Origin: Natribacillus halophilus
GTDB taxonomy: Bacteria > Bacillota > Bacilli > Bacillales > Marinococcaceae
Direction: 5' to 3'
Length of the DNA stretch: 64,000 bases
Assembly (NCBI RefSeq): GCF_900100185.1
Contig: NZ_FNEN01000001.1
Span: forward strand, 270,220-334,219
Shown: piece by piece, positions 54,025-63,307 of the stretch
Numbering within the stretch: position 1 is the first letter of the stretch
How the letters are laid out: every line of letters starts with the position of its first letter
Translations under genes and position numbers: made by a program
The notes under the pieces: model-generated
What the model was told of the DNA's origin: nothing
Seen by the model: the letters and a program-made list of their open reading frames with translations, nothing else
The model's database searches: none

Positions 54025-54785
54025 GGCGCGACTTCCCCGTGTTCATGGACGATATGTTGGACATCATGTCCATACAATGCGGATAAATCCGGATTTTTTG
54101 CGAACGCTTCTTTACTGCCGTGAAAATGCAAGTGTTGATTTAAACAGGCAACATCCGACACGTAGCGCGTTAAAGTGCCGACATCATGGCTCACGAGAAG
54201 GAGCGTGAGGCCGTGCTCGTTATTTAATCTCGCCAATAAGTCATAGAAATGCTGGGCGGCATTTGCGTCAACTCCCACCGTCGGTTCATCCAGAATCAAC
54301 AGTTGCGGTTGACTGACGAGAGCGCGGGCGATGAAGATCCGTTGTTGTTGCCCGCCGGAAAGGCGACCGATGGGCTGCCTGGCAAAGTCTTTCATGCCGA
54401 CGATGTCCAATGCTTCATACACGTACGTGCGATGCTTTTTTTTAGGGAAACGAAATAAACCGATTTGCCCGAATAAGCCCATGGAGACGACTTCAAAAAC
54501 GGTCGCCGGAAAACCGGCGTTAAAACGGTTCGCTTTTTGCGAGACATACCCGATCTTTTCCCAGTTTGTAAAATCACCGACATCGGTGTCAAACAGGCGG
54601 ACCGACCCATCTTTCGGTTTGAGAAGACCAAGTATACACTTGATCAATGTCGATTTTCCGGAACCATTCGGGCCGACAAGACCGAGAAAAGACCCCGGGC
54701 GGATCGTTAAATTTACGTCATCCAATACAAGTGAACGCTCATATCGATAGGATAGCTGTTGAATGTCAACCACTGAACTTTCCAT
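54021..54785 (-). CDS. znuC: Zinc ABC transporter ATP-binding protein
   Basis: 254 aa ABC ATPase. Walker A GPNGSGKSTLIK (about 38-49), Q-loop near YVSQKANRF, signature LSGGQQQRIFIARAL (about 142-156), Walker B LLILDEPTVGVD and the H-loop LLVSHD. First gene of znuC-znuB-zur, behind a promoter overlapped by a Zur-type operator. Confidence 0.94.
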   Translation of the reverse strand: MESSVVDIQQLSYRYERSLVLDDVNLTIRPGSFLGLVGPNGSGKSTLIKCILGLLKPKDGSVRLFDTDVGDFTNWEKIGYVSQKANRFNAGFPATVFEVVSMGLFGQIGLFRFPKKKHRTYVYEALDIVGMKDFARQPIGRLSGGQQQRIFIARALVSQPQLLILDEPTVGVDANAAQHFYDLLARLNNEHGLTLLLVSHDVGTLTRYVSDVACLNQHLHFHGSKEAFAKNPDLSALYGHDVQHIVHEHGEVAP

Positions 54786-54819
54786 GTAAGGACCTCCAAT
54801 TTTTGGAGCAAATATCTTG

Positions 54820-54839
54820 AAACAGAATGATTACGATTT
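54820..54839 (-). promoter_or_regulatory. Zur operator ahead of znuC
   Basis: AAACAGAATGATTACGATTT: the half ATTACGATTT matches the B. subtilis Zur box exactly and the other half is partly conserved. It lies just downstream of the -10 box, over the expected start of transcription, so Zur binding would block the promoter. Confidence 0.75.
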
Positions 54840-54848
54840 ACATTTTGC

Positions 54849-54877
54849 AGTATACCGTATCAGCCCAAACTTGTAAA
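54849..54877 (-). promoter_or_regulatory. Promoter of znuC-znuB-zur
   Basis: On the minus strand TTTACA (54877-54872), 17 nt and TATACT (54854-54849): one mismatch in each box and ideal spacing. Confidence 0.75.
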
Positions 54878-54992
54878 TAGTTCAGCTTCTGTTACGGCCT
54901 CCTGGGATACGGGTGGCGCCATCCAGGACCTTTGCGAGCCCCGTGCTGGCTCCGGAAAAAGAAAAAACCACCACTTGCTGTGGCGGATAACT

Positions 54993-56366
54993 TCACTCCT
55001 CAAAAGGTAACGTCATGAGCGTCGTTGTGCCTTTATTTTTTTCGCTTTCAACGCGAAATGTTCCTTCGTGGTCTTCGATGATTTTTTTTGATAAAGAAAT
55101 GCCGATGCCTGTGCCTTTTTCTTTTGTCGTATTAAAAGGTTCGCCCAGTTTTTCCATGATTTCGGCAGGGATGCCCTCGCCATTATCGGCCACGACGATT
55201 TCGTATTCTTTCGCCAATGCCCGTGTCGTCAATGAGAAGACTTTATGCTTCGTGTCGGGATCATATGCTTCCATGGAATTTCGCAGCAAGTTTAATATTA
55301 CCTGTTTGATCATCATCTCGTTCATCGGGATCGGCCTGTCCGTTTCGGTAATATTCGCTTCAAAGTGAACGTTGTTCAGCAAGCATTCTGAGCGGATGAT
55401 GTCCTCCACGGAATGAATCACTTCAATCGGGGATTGCGAATGGATTTCGAATTTTTTTCGCGAGATCGACAAAAAGTTTTCCAGAATTTTGTTCATGCGA
55501 TCAACTTCGCCAAAAATCGTCTGGGCATATTTGTGAAAACTGTCGGTGAGCTCCGAGAGTTGCAGAAAGCCGCGAATCACCGACAAAGGATTTCTTAATT
55601 CATGGGCCACCCCGGCCGCGAGGTGGGAAACCGATTCCATTTGTTGCTTATAGGCGAGCAATTGCTCATATTTCAGATACGTACTCTCATCGAATAATAA
55701 GCCAAGCACTTCCTGATTGACCGGCATATAAATGGCCATTCCTCGATATGAACATTCCGCTTCCCGGTCTTCCTCGATTCGCTCACTGAACGATTCCGTC
55801 TGAAACGCTTCCAGCACAGCCTTATAAATACATGCGCCTGCTCCTGTTTCCAACCGCAAACGTTCAAAATCCCGGGAGGCATCTCTTTCCTCCTGTAATT
55901 TGGGGAAAGCAAGCGTAAAAAATCTGCGGTTTTTTTCCACAATATTCATATTCCGGTCGACTCTTAAATAGCCATGCGGTAATCGTTCCGTAAGTGTCTC
56001 TATTTTTTTTGGCGCCTCGACATCCTGTACGGGCTGCAGCGACCCGCTCAAATAAAAACAGCCCTGCTTATAAACGCCGCGATAAAAAACGTTTTTGGTA
56101 CCCCCGTTTATAACATGGCCAATCGTCGACTCCATATGGGTGCCCGTTTTACTCATCTTTTTTAAAAAAGAGATGTATTCCCCGGACTCATTTAATGTTT
56201 GACAAAAATTCGCGGTACCGTACAATAACTGTTGCGCAGCTTTATTTTTATATAATATCGTTCCATCTTTATTGATAATTAATCGAATGTCAGTCTCTTG
56301 CCAAACGAGGTCATCAAAAATAGCCAAGGACTCATATTCGTTTTGATTCGGTAAAGAAACGTCCAT
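54993..56366 (-). CDS. Soluble PAS-type sensor histidine kinase (sporulation kinase-like)
   Basis: 457 aa, no transmembrane segment. An N-terminal PAS-like domain (about 20-115) and a second one (about 130-235) precede a HisKA/HATPase core: H-box VAHELRNPLSVIRGFLQLSE (about 247-266), N-box VILNLLRNSMEAYD, G1 VADNGEGIPAE and G2 KGTGIGISL. No response regulator is adjacent. This is the form of the B. subtilis phosphorelay kinases (KinA/KinE type) that feed Spo0F. Which signal it senses is unknown. Confidence 0.87.
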   Translation of the reverse strand: MDVSLPNQNEYESLAIFDDLVWQETDIRLIINKDGTILYKNKAAQQLLYGTANFCQTLNESGEYISFLKKMSKTGTHMESTIGHVINGGTKNVFYRGVYKQGCFYLSGSLQPVQDVEAPKKIETLTERLPHGYLRVDRNMNIVEKNRRFFTLAFPKLQEERDASRDFERLRLETGAGACIYKAVLEAFQTESFSERIEEDREAECSYRGMAIYMPVNQEVLGLLFDESTYLKYEQLLAYKQQMESVSHLAAGVAHELRNPLSVIRGFLQLSELTDSFHKYAQTIFGEVDRMNKILENFLSISRKKFEIHSQSPIEVIHSVEDIIRSECLLNNVHFEANITETDRPIPMNEMMIKQVILNLLRNSMEAYDPDTKHKVFSLTTRALAKEYEIVVADNGEGIPAEIMEKLGEPFNTTKEKGTGIGISLSKKIIEDHEGTFRVESEKNKGTTTLMTLPFEE

Positions 56367-56516
56367 TAAAAGCCCTCCGAACCAACATTTTCCTTCATTA
56401 TACTAGACCGTTTATCCCGTGTATAGGGTTCGAGGTGAAAAACCTCTTTTTTTTTGAATGATGCAACATTGGGTCCTGTCTTTGCATATGGTTACATGAA
56501 AGGATGTGATAACGAA

Positions 56517-56774
56517 ATGTATGAGCACATGATTCAAGAGTATATCAATCATATGACCCCGGAAAAATTACAGGCACTCGCCCACCGCAAAGGGGTCTCA
56601 CTTACGCATGAAGAGGCTCGCACGCTCGTCCACCTTGTCCGGACAGAGTACGTGGATTTTTCCGATCAGGAGTCTGTGTACGCGTTTATCAACCAGGTAG
56701 AAAAAGCAACATCGAAAGACCACGCGATGTTGCTTCACGACTTGTATCAAAAGTACGGGGGCTATTTGCGCTAG
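56517..56774 (+). CDS. yqfT: DUF2624 protein YqfT
   Basis: 85 aa, helical, beginning [19 protein letters not shown]. The segment [21 protein letters not shown] is characteristic of DUF2624. The length equals B. subtilis YqfT and the gene lies beside nfo as there, but on the opposite strand. Its stop codon shares the palindrome CTAG with the nfo stop, so the two genes overlap tail to tail. An upstream in-frame ATG at 56454 has no ribosome-binding site. Confidence 0.78.
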   Translation: MYEHMIQEYINHMTPEKLQALAHRKGVSLTHEEARTLVHLVRTEYVDFSDQESVYAFINQVEKATSKDHAMLLHDLYQKYGGYLR

Positions 56775-57679
56775 GCTTGCCCAGTTAATTTATCTTTTAA
56801 TTCGGGATCATGGGTCTCTGCGCGTAACATCGCGATCTCATGTTTGTAAGGCGGCTTTTTGTTTTTCTTGTCTTCCCCGACATAAGGGGTTTCCAAAATT
56901 TTTGGAAGCTCGGCCATCACTTCATGGTGGACCACTTCATTCAGGGCGTCAAAACCGATATGGCCGAAACCGATGTTTTCGTGGCGGTCCTTACGGGCGC
57001 CCTGGGGATTCTTGCTGTCATTGACATGAAGTACTTTCAAACGATCAAGACCGACGATTTCGTCAAACGAATTCAACACACCGTCGAGGTCATTGATGAT
57101 GTCATAACCCGAATCGTGGGTGTGGCAGGTATCAAAACAGACGGAAAGTTTCTCGTTATGGGTGACGCCAGCGATGATTTGCGCAAGTTCTTCGAACGTG
57201 CGGCCGCATTCAGATCCCTTGCCGGCCATCGTTTCCAGTGCGATTTGTACGTTTTGGTCCTTATCAATCACTTCATTGAGCCCTTCGATGATTTTCGGGA
57301 TCCCTTTCTCCACGCCTTCGCCGACGTGAGAGCCCGGATGGAGCACGATTTGGGGCGCGCCAATCGCTTCGGTGCGTTCGATTTCCGAGCGCAAAAAACG
57401 GACACCCAGATCGAACGTCTCCGGCTTTTGCGTATTCGCGATGTTAATGATATAGGGGGCGTGCACGACGACCTTTTCAATCCCGTTTTCCTTCATATGG
57501 GCATTGCCGGCTTCGATATTTAAATCCTCGATCGCTTTTCGGCGCGTGTTCTGTGGCGCCCCTGTATAAATCATTAATGCTGTTGCCTCGTAGCCTGTCG
57601 CTTCCTCGCTCGAGGCAAGCAGCATTTTTTTTCCGCTCATGGATACGTGCGATCCCAGATAGCGTGGCGTTTGACTCAT
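56771..57679 (-). CDS. nfo: Deoxyribonuclease IV (AP endonuclease)
   Basis: Cleaves DNA at abasic sites in base excision repair. Trinuclear zinc motifs are visible: [10 protein letters not shown] (about 71), [12 protein letters not shown] (about 110), ALETMAGKG (about 146), [12 protein letters not shown] (about 181) and [12 protein letters not shown]. 302 aa. GAGGAGG is 8 nt before the ATG at 57679, inside the end of cshB (ATGA overlap), so the pair is coupled. In B. subtilis nfo and cshB are also adjacent. Confidence 0.96.
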   Translation of the reverse strand: MSQTPRYLGSHVSMSGKKMLLASSEEATGYEATALMIYTGAPQNTRRKAIEDLNIEAGNAHMKENGIEKVVVHAPYIINIANTQKPETFDLGVRFLRSEIERTEAIGAPQIVLHPGSHVGEGVEKGIPKIIEGLNEVIDKDQNVQIALETMAGKGSECGRTFEELAQIIAGVTHNEKLSVCFDTCHTHDSGYDIINDLDGVLNSFDEIVGLDRLKVLHVNDSKNPQGARKDRHENIGFGHIGFDALNEVVHHEVMAELPKILETPYVGEDKKNKKPPYKHEIAMLRAETHDPELKDKLTGQA

Positions 57680-58932
57680 CTTTTGTTCCTCCTCTTTTTG
57701 TAACCGGGTTTGACTTTTTTCTGGTTGGGTTTGGTTTGCTTCTGCGGCCTGGGTTTTCGACTCCGTCCAGGGACGTAGCCGCTCCCCAATTGTTCGATTT
57801 CCAGCCACTCGCCTTTTTTGATATCGCGGTAATGAAAGAAAAATCGTTGTTTCTGCAATTGCTGCAGGGCGGGATAATCCTCCTTGGAGACGATCGTATA
57901 AACTTCTCCAGATGCACCGGCGCGCGCCGTCCGGCCCGAACGGTGCAAATAATACTGCAGATCATGCGGCAACTGCATGTTCAATATATGCGAAACACCT
58001 TTAATATCCATTCCCCGGGCAGCGAGATCGGTGCAAATGACGTACGGTACGGCTGCACGTTCAACGTTACGCATCGCCCGCTTGCGCGCCCGCGGGGAAA
58101 GATCGCCGTGGATGCACTCGGTTTGCAGTCCTTTTTCGATAAAGGCATCCGTCAGCGTTTCCGCTTCTTTTTTCGTATTCACAAACACCAGACATAAATA
58201 CGGACGCAAAAGCGTGGCCATCTCCACGATTAAATGTTCACGGCTTCGACTTCGTAAGGGAACGAGATAATGCGTGAGTTTCTGGGGTGAAGGGGCTTCG
58301 GGTTTGACATGAACATGGCGCGGTTGCTGCATATATTTGTGCAGGAAAGGCTGCAGACGCTTCGGAATGCTCGCGGAAAAAACGAGCATTTGCAGCTCGT
58401 CTGGCATGCGCGCGGCCACTTGATCCAGTGATTCGATGAAGCCCATATCGAGCATTTGATCCGCTTCATCCATCACAAACGTGCGTACATGGTGAACATC
58501 GAGCGCCTGTGTTTTCGTGACAAGATCATGCAACCGGCCAGGAGTCGCGATCACGATATGGGGCGGGTGGCTGAGCTTAGCCATGTTTCTCTCCTTATCC
58601 GTCCCTCCAATGACACGACGAATGCGTATCTCTTCCATCGCTCCGTCCTGAATGCACGCCCGAAACACCTTATAAAGCTGCTCGGCCAATTCACGCGTGG
58701 GAGCTGTGACGACAGCCTGCAGAGTGTTCTGCCCGGTGTCAATGTTCGTTAAAATCGGCAAGACGAAAGCGAGCGTTTTCCCCGTTCCCGTCTGCGACTG
58801 GCCGATCACATCTTTCCCTCTTAATATGGCAGGAATCAGCCGCTCCTGTATGTCCGTCGGCCGCTCAATCTTTTCGGCCTGCAAATGTTTTAATAAACGT
58901 GTATCAATTTCCAGGTGTTTAAAGCCTGACAT
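57676..58932 (-). CDS. cshB: DEAD-box RNA helicase CshB
   Basis: 418 aa. Motifs: Q-motif [22 protein letters not shown] (about 47-56), Ia [50 protein letters not shown] and [12 protein letters not shown]. The C-terminal tail (about 385-418) is rich in Lys, Arg and Gln, as in RNA-binding helicases. CshB supports cold growth and ribosome assembly. AGAGGTG is 9 nt before the ATG at 58932. Confidence 0.93.
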   Translation of the reverse strand: MSGFKHLEIDTRLLKHLQAEKIERPTDIQERLIPAILRGKDVIGQSQTGTGKTLAFVLPILTNIDTGQNTLQAVVTAPTRELAEQLYKVFRACIQDGAMEEIRIRRVIGGTDKERNMAKLSHPPHIVIATPGRLHDLVTKTQALDVHHVRTFVMDEADQMLDMGFIESLDQVAARMPDELQMLVFSASIPKRLQPFLHKYMQQPRHVHVKPEAPSPQKLTHYLVPLRSRSREHLIVEMATLLRPYLCLVFVNTKKEAETLTDAFIEKGLQTECIHGDLSPRARKRAMRNVERAAVPYVICTDLAARGMDIKGVSHILNMQLPHDLQYYLHRSGRTARAGASGEVYTIVSKEDYPALQQLQKQRFFFHYRDIKKGEWLEIEQLGSGYVPGRSRKPRPQKQTKPNQKKVKPGYKKRRNKR

Positions 58933-59003
58933 CTCACTTTTCACCTCTTTTTCTCGCCTAAACCAGTATGTATCCGTATTTTATCATACGATCGAATCAG
59001 CCG

Positions 59004-59026
59004 CTCTCTCCTACCTCTCACCTCTG
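59004..59026. repeat. Heptamer repeat between cshB and yqfQ
   Basis: CTCTCTC, CTACCTC and TCACCTC in 7-nt register; rotated form of the units at 52126 and 63308. Confidence 0.5.
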
Positions 59027-59105
59027 GTACGCCCGTTACATATTTTATCATACACATGGGTGTTCACTCACTCTTTTATTATATTTACGGAAAGAAGGGA
59101 TCGTA

Positions 59106-59588
59106 ATGTATGGTCCACCTCCAGTCATGCCGATGGGTCCTCCCATGCACCCCCCAATGCCATTTAAAGCTGTTCCCATGGGAGCAGCACCTGCGCCAGT
59201 GCCAATGGAGAGGGGAGGTCCCCCTGCAGGGCTTAGTGACATCCCCACAAGGGGAATCCCGCCCATTCCTGCCAGTGGTGGCGCGGGATTTACTCCCGGT
59301 GCTTCAGGACTTGGATCGCTCGGACGGTTGCTGCCGATGATTCAAAGTGCGGGCAAGTGGCTGCCCATGATCCAAAAATACGGACCGATGGTGCGCCAGC
59401 TTCCGGGTATGATCCAAAAAGCAAATCAAGTGAGCAAGGCGCTCAAAAATACGTCCAGTGCCAAGACTGATGCTCCGGTTGCAAAAGAGAAGGAGGAGAT
59501 AAAAACAGCGAAAATCCAGGAACCTGAGCCTTTTGCAACCGACGAATTCAAGGAAGGAGCGCAACCACCTCCAAAGCTATACGTTTAA
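59106..59588 (+). CDS. yqfQ: VrrA/YqfQ-family protein
   Basis: 160 aa of low complexity. Residues 1-60 are rich in Pro, Met and Gly (GPPPVMPMGPPMHPPMP); residues about 62-100 form the conserved SLGRLLPMIQSAGKWLPMIQ core; the tail is Lys/Glu-rich. It is like B. subtilis YqfQ and B. anthracis VrrA, which vary in their repeat part between strains. Probably a spore-associated protein, unproven. AGAAGGGA precedes the ATG at 59106. Confidence 0.87.
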   Translation: MYGPPPVMPMGPPMHPPMPFKAVPMGAAPAPVPMERGGPPAGLSDIPTRGIPPIPASGGAGFTPGASGLGSLGRLLPMIQSAGKWLPMIQKYGPMVRQLPGMIQKANQVSKALKNTSSAKTDAPVAKEKEEIKTAKIQEPEPFATDEFKEGAQPPPKLYV

Positions 59589-59591
59589 AAG

Positions 59592-59617
59592 AAAAGGGCG
59601 GCACTTGTCGTCCTTTT
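59592..59617 (+). terminator. Weak terminator after yqfQ
   Basis: AAAAGGGCG and CGTCCTTTT (one G-U pair, 8-nt loop) directly follow the stop. Confidence 0.55.
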
Positions 59618-59683
59618 GATTTACGATTTCGGGTATTGGCTGTATAATGATAGATAGCCTACACGTATGGGAGGACTTGGCTA

Positions 59684-60643
59684 ATGGAAGTGCAAAAGAT
59701 TACCCCGAGGGGCTATTGCTATGGCGTCGTAGATGCAATGGTCATCGCCCGCCAGGCAGCAGAAAATAAAGAGTTGCCAAGACCGATCTATATCCTTGGT
59801 ATGATCGTTCATAATACACACGTTACCGATGCATTTGAAGAAGAAGGCATTATTTCCCTGGACGGACCGAATCGACTTGAAATTCTCCGGGAAGTGGAAA
59901 ACGGGACGGTGATTTTCACCGCTCACGGCGTATCTCCGGCTGTCCGAGAATTAGCCGAGGAAAAAGGGTTGACCACCATTGACGCAACGTGCCCGGATGT
60001 GACCCATACCCACGATTTAATCAGAGAGAAGAAAGCCGAGGATTACGACATCGTTTATGTCGGTAAACGCGGGCATCCTGAACCGGAAGGAGCCATCGGC
60101 GTTGCCCCCGATCACGTTCATCTGATTGAGACGATCGACGATGTGGAAGCGCTTGACCTGAAAAGGGAAAAAATCATTATCACCAACCAGACGACCATGA
60201 GCCAGTGGGACGTGTCCGATATCATGGATCGCACGATCGAGCGCTATCCCCATGCCGAAGTCAACAATGAGATTTGCCAGGCCACACAGGTGCGTCAGGA
60301 AGCCGTCGGCGAACAAGCGACAGACGCCGATTTGCTCATCGTCGTCGGCGACCCGATGAGCAATAATTCTAACCGGCTCGCCCAGGTTTCAAAAGATATC
60401 GCTCATACAAATGCCTATCGCATCGCCGATGTAAGTGAATTGAAATTGGAATGGCTGGAAGGTGTCAATAAAGTGGCGGTAACTGCCGGTGCCTCGACCC
60501 CCACCGCGATTGCCCGGGAAGTCATCCTCTTTATCGATCAATACGATCCGGGAGATCCGTCTACATGGCAAGCGGAAAGAAAAGCATTAGGCACCAAAAT
60601 ATTGCCGCCCTTGCGCCGGAATTCCAAATCACGAGCGCGCTAG
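59684..60643 (+). CDS. ispH: 4-hydroxy-3-methylbut-2-enyl diphosphate reductase
   Basis: Last enzyme of the MEP pathway; makes IPP and DMAPP on a [4Fe-4S] cluster. The three cluster Cys are in [12 protein letters not shown] (C12), [12 protein letters not shown] (near 106) and [14 protein letters not shown] (near 195). His residues in [12 protein letters not shown] and [10 protein letters not shown] bind diphosphate. 319 aa. Followed by a perfect terminator and then a 52-bp repeat array. Confidence 0.96.
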   Translation: MEVQKITPRGYCYGVVDAMVIARQAAENKELPRPIYILGMIVHNTHVTDAFEEEGIISLDGPNRLEILREVENGTVIFTAHGVSPAVRELAEEKGLTTIDATCPDVTHTHDLIREKKAEDYDIVYVGKRGHPEPEGAIGVAPDHVHLIETIDDVEALDLKREKIIITNQTTMSQWDVSDIMDRTIERYPHAEVNNEICQATQVRQEAVGEQATDADLLIVVGDPMSNNSNRLAQVSKDIAHTNAYRIADVSELKLEWLEGVNKVAVTAGASTPTAIAREVILFIDQYDPGDPSTWQAERKALGTKILPPLRRNSKSRAR

Positions 60644-60660
60644 TCAATCTAGCGCGCTCG
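60632..60660 (+). terminator. Terminator of ispH
   Basis: CGAGCGCGCTAG, a 5-nt loop and CTAGCGCGCTCG form a perfect 12-bp stem overlapping the last codons; the downstream sequence CGTATTTTAT is T-rich. Confidence 0.85.
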
Positions 60661-60678
60661 CGTATTTTATCGGTATGG

Positions 60679-60820
60679 CGACCTAAAGTTCGTGTATACT
60701 TCGAGTTAGGTTTTCAAAAGCGATGATTGACGACCTAATGACTGCGCTTGGCTCAAGTTAGGTCGTCAAAAAGACTGCATGACGACCTAATGCACGGGTT
60801 TGGCTTGAATTAGGTCTTCA
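60679..60820. repeat. 52-bp tandem repeat array 3
   Basis: ACCTAA starts at 60681, 60733 and 60785, exactly 52 bp apart; TTAGGT starts at 60706, 60758 and 60810, also exactly 52 apart. Outer bases extend the arms to GACGACCTAA/TTAGGTCGTC in unit 2. Interiors differ between units. Located between the convergent genes ispH and yqfO. Confidence 0.9.
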
Positions 60821-60843
60821 AAAGCGGCGCTGGGTCAGTTACA

Positions 60844-61965
60844 TTAAAGGAATGTAAACGGTTCTGTCGCATGCGCGGAAGCATTAATCTCAACATTATA
60901 ATTGCTCGCCTGCGCGTCTGCACCCAAACGCTCGGCAAGGGCTGCTTTCATAATCGCTTCGATATGATGCCCCGGATCAACGAGCGCGAGTCCGGCCGCT
61001 TCTGCATCCTGGGCAGTATGGAATTTAACATCTCCGGTGACCAACACATCGGCACCGGCCGCCAGTGCCTGGGGCCAATATTTACTTGCATCTCCCCCGA
61101 TAACGGCAACGTTTGTAACGCTCTTTTCTAAATCGCCCACAACTCTTAATCCATCCACCTTAAAGACCTCTTTGAGATGATTTGAAAATGCTTCCAGTTT
61201 CATGGCAGATGAGAGGGTCCCCACGCGGCCAAGTCCGAAAGATTCGCCTTCAAGGCTCAACGGATAAAGATCATAAGCCGGTTCTTCATACGGATGAACA
61301 TCGGTTAACACTTGCAAAACGTCAGCCAGTTGCGAATCAGAAACAACGGTTTCCACCTTTTTCTCGGCGACGAAGGTCATTTCACCACGGTTGCCGATAT
61401 GGGGGTCGGTTTCATCTCCCGGAATGAACGTTCCCGTGCCTTCACTATTAAATGTACAGTGCGAATACGCCCCGATGTGGCCGGCGCCTGCATCCCCTAA
61501 AGCCCGCCTGATGCGTTCGGTATCTTCTTCTGGCACAAACGCCACCAGCTTGTACAGGTGATCTTTTTTTGTCGGAACAACGACCGCTGTTTCCTGTATC
61601 CCAATCGCTTCGGCCAGCCAATCATTAATGCCGCCCGGAGCGATATCCAGGTTGGTGTGAGCTGTGTATACGGTCAGATCATGGTGCAGGCATTGCTGAA
61701 TGACCCGGCCTTTCGACGTGGATGTATCGATTTCCGTGAGCGGCATAAATAACAGCGGATGATGGCTTATGATCATGTCTGCCCCTCGTTGCACAGCTTC
61801 GTCAACGACGCCCTCCGTCACGTCCAAAGTAACCAGGGTTTTTTTTACAGGTTTGTCCAATGTGCCGAGCATTAAGCCGACACGGTCCCCTTCTATAGCC
61901 AAATGCTCAGGGGAGAATTTTTCAAGTAATGCAATCACTTGACGCGCGCTGGGTACAGCATTCAT
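60844..61965 (-). CDS. yqfO: Nif3-like dinuclear metal-centre protein YqfO
   Basis: 373 aa hexameric Nif3/YqfO family protein. His motifs MIISHHPLLFMPL (about 60-72) and VYTAHTNLDIAPGG, plus VDPGHHIEAIM near the C-terminus, ligate the metal pair. A PII-like domain is inserted in the middle (about 130-230, LYKLVAFVPEEDTERI), as in Bacillus YqfO. Function in vivo unclear; GTP cyclohydrolase-like folds are related. It overlaps trmK by 4 bp. Confidence 0.93.
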   Translation of the reverse strand: MNAVPSARQVIALLEKFSPEHLAIEGDRVGLMLGTLDKPVKKTLVTLDVTEGVVDEAVQRGADMIISHHPLLFMPLTEIDTSTSKGRVIQQCLHHDLTVYTAHTNLDIAPGGINDWLAEAIGIQETAVVVPTKKDHLYKLVAFVPEEDTERIRRALGDAGAGHIGAYSHCTFNSEGTGTFIPGDETDPHIGNRGEMTFVAEKKVETVVSDSQLADVLQVLTDVHPYEEPAYDLYPLSLEGESFGLGRVGTLSSAMKLEAFSNHLKEVFKVDGLRVVGDLEKSVTNVAVIGGDASKYWPQALAAGADVLVTGDVKFHTAQDAEAAGLALVDPGHHIEAIMKAALAERLGADAQASNYNVEINASAHATEPFTFL

Positions 61966-62678
61966 GTTAAAACCTCCTTGATTTTGTTGATCCGCTCGTG
62001 TATTCGCTCCCGTTCCAGGGCAATCTCCGCTCGTTCATGGGCCGCGTTCATTTGTTGCAACACCCGTTCCATATGGGCGAGTTCCTGTTCCCACTTTCTG
62101 TGGAAGGCTCCCGGCTTGCTTTCCAGTAAATGGGGGCCGAACATGATGGCATCGTCCCAATCCTTATTCTCATATACGCTTCCGGGACTCCCTTTGTCAG
62201 CCGTTAACACTTCATAGAATTGTTCTTCTTCCTGCACGATATGTTCGGATTTTAATGACCAGCCGCCATGATATAACCACTTTCTGACTATATCGGCGGC
62301 GACGTTCGGTTGTAAAATCAGCCTTTGCACGGTGTCCGGCATATCATTGCCGGCAGACAGGATTTCCGTGATTAAACTTCCTCCCATCCCCGCGATGACA
62401 ATGACATCTACGTCATCCGCTGTTTCCAATATATGTAGCCCTTCGCCGTGCCTAACGGAAATATCAGCTGTTAAACCGGCGGTGGCAACATTACGCAGCG
62501 CCGTCTGAAAAGGACCCGCCTTTGCATCACTGGCAACAGCGGCACAAATATGGCCGTCGGCTACCAGAGCGACCGGAAGTTGTGCATGATCCGTACCGAT
62601 ATCAGCCAATCGTGCCCCTTCAGGCACTTCACGTGCAATCGTTTGCAAACGCAAAGACAGCTGTTGCACTTGTTCCAC
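61962..62678 (-). CDS. trmK: tRNA (adenine-22-N1)-methyltransferase TrmK
   Basis: SAM-dependent enzyme making m1A22 in tRNA. 238 aa. SAM motifs: GARLADIGTDHAQLPVAL (about 21-38) and DVIVIAGMGGSLITEIL (about 92-108); the C-terminal half is a helical coiled coil, as in TrmK. It forms an operon with yqfO, in the order sigA-cccA-trmK-yqfO of B. subtilis. Confidence 0.94.
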   Translation of the reverse strand: MEQVQQLSLRLQTIAREVPEGARLADIGTDHAQLPVALVADGHICAAVASDAKAGPFQTALRNVATAGLTADISVRHGEGLHILETADDVDVIVIAGMGGSLITEILSAGNDMPDTVQRLILQPNVAADIVRKWLYHGGWSLKSEHIVQEEEQFYEVLTADKGSPGSVYENKDWDDAIMFGPHLLESKPGAFHRKWEQELAHMERVLQQMNAAHERAEIALERERIHERINKIKEVLT

Positions 62679-62708
62679 TTTTTTCCCTCTTTTCTTGCCT
62701 CCACATCC

Positions 62709-62793
62709 TAAAGAAAACTTGGCTTATCGCCAAGCATGGCGAAAACCTTAGTTGCACTTATGCAAGATAAGAAAGTTTTATACTTTCTTACCT
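62709..62793. repeat. Dispersed hairpin repeat, copy C (full length)
   Basis: TAAAGAAAACTTGGC to CTTACCTGC; nearly the same as copy A at 12893. The core AGTTGCACTTATGCA is identical. Located between trmK and the cccA terminator. Confidence 0.8.
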
Positions 62794-62799
62794 GCCAAA

Positions 62800-62826
62800 A
62801 AAGGAGCACCATTGAGGGCTCCTTTT
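62800..62826 (-). terminator. Terminator of cccA
   Basis: AAAGGAGC and GCTCCTTT with a 10-nt loop; the minus-strand transcript ends in a T-run. It lies 13 nt after the cccA stop, next to repeat copy C. Confidence 0.75.
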
Positions 62827-62838
62827 CCATCCAGGGTG

Positions 62839-63210
62839 CTAGTCCCCGCCGCCTTCAGAAACGTATTCGGCCACGGCCTCTGCGTCTTCACCGTCCACCA
62901 GGCCCTCGGGCATACTTCCCGGGCCCTCTTCGATCGCGGTTATAACAGCATCGGGATCCTGGCCTTCAATGGCCGGACCGGTATCTCCTTCCATGTTCTC
63001 GCCATGGCAACTCAAGCAATCCTGTTCATATACTTCTTCGCCCACTTCCACGGCATCTTCGCCGTTTTCCTCTCCGTTCTCTTCTCCATTTCCATTCTCT
63101 TCTGCTTCCTCCCCGAAGTCACCTAAACCGACGAACGAGAGAATCAGCATGAGAAAAATGCCTGCCACGGCGATAAGTAAAAACGGTATCAATGGTTGTC
63201 CCTTCACCAA
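62839..63210 (-). CDS. cccA: Membrane-anchored cytochrome c-550
   Basis: 123 aa: N-terminal membrane anchor (about 8-30), an acidic Glu/Gly/Asn linker (about 32-58) and a small class I cytochrome c domain with haem motif CLSCH (about 66-70) and the axial Met in GPGSMPEGL. It carries electrons on the outer face of the membrane. In B. subtilis cccA is also next to sigA. The linker is far more acidic than usual, which fits a salt- or alkali-tolerant host. Confidence 0.94.
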   Translation of the reverse strand: MVKGQPLIPFLLIAVAGIFLMLILSFVGLGDFGEEAEENGNGEENGEENGEDAVEVGEEVYEQDCLSCHGENMEGDTGPAIEGQDPDAVITAIEEGPGSMPEGLVDGEDAEAVAEYVSEGGGD

Positions 63211-63307
63211 TCTCCCCCCTTTTTCTCTGGGTTTCGTCCCTTATTTTATACGAATACTTTCCCGATGAAAAGAAAAATAGCGGTTTGTTCCAGAAATCGT
63301 CCCATTC

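Noticed and set aside
60679-60820. Integron attC-like cassette sites in array 3
   Set aside because: The GTTAGGT arm fits the attC core, but the partner ACCTAAT does not end in AAC, no integron integrase is present and the other arrays have quite different arms.
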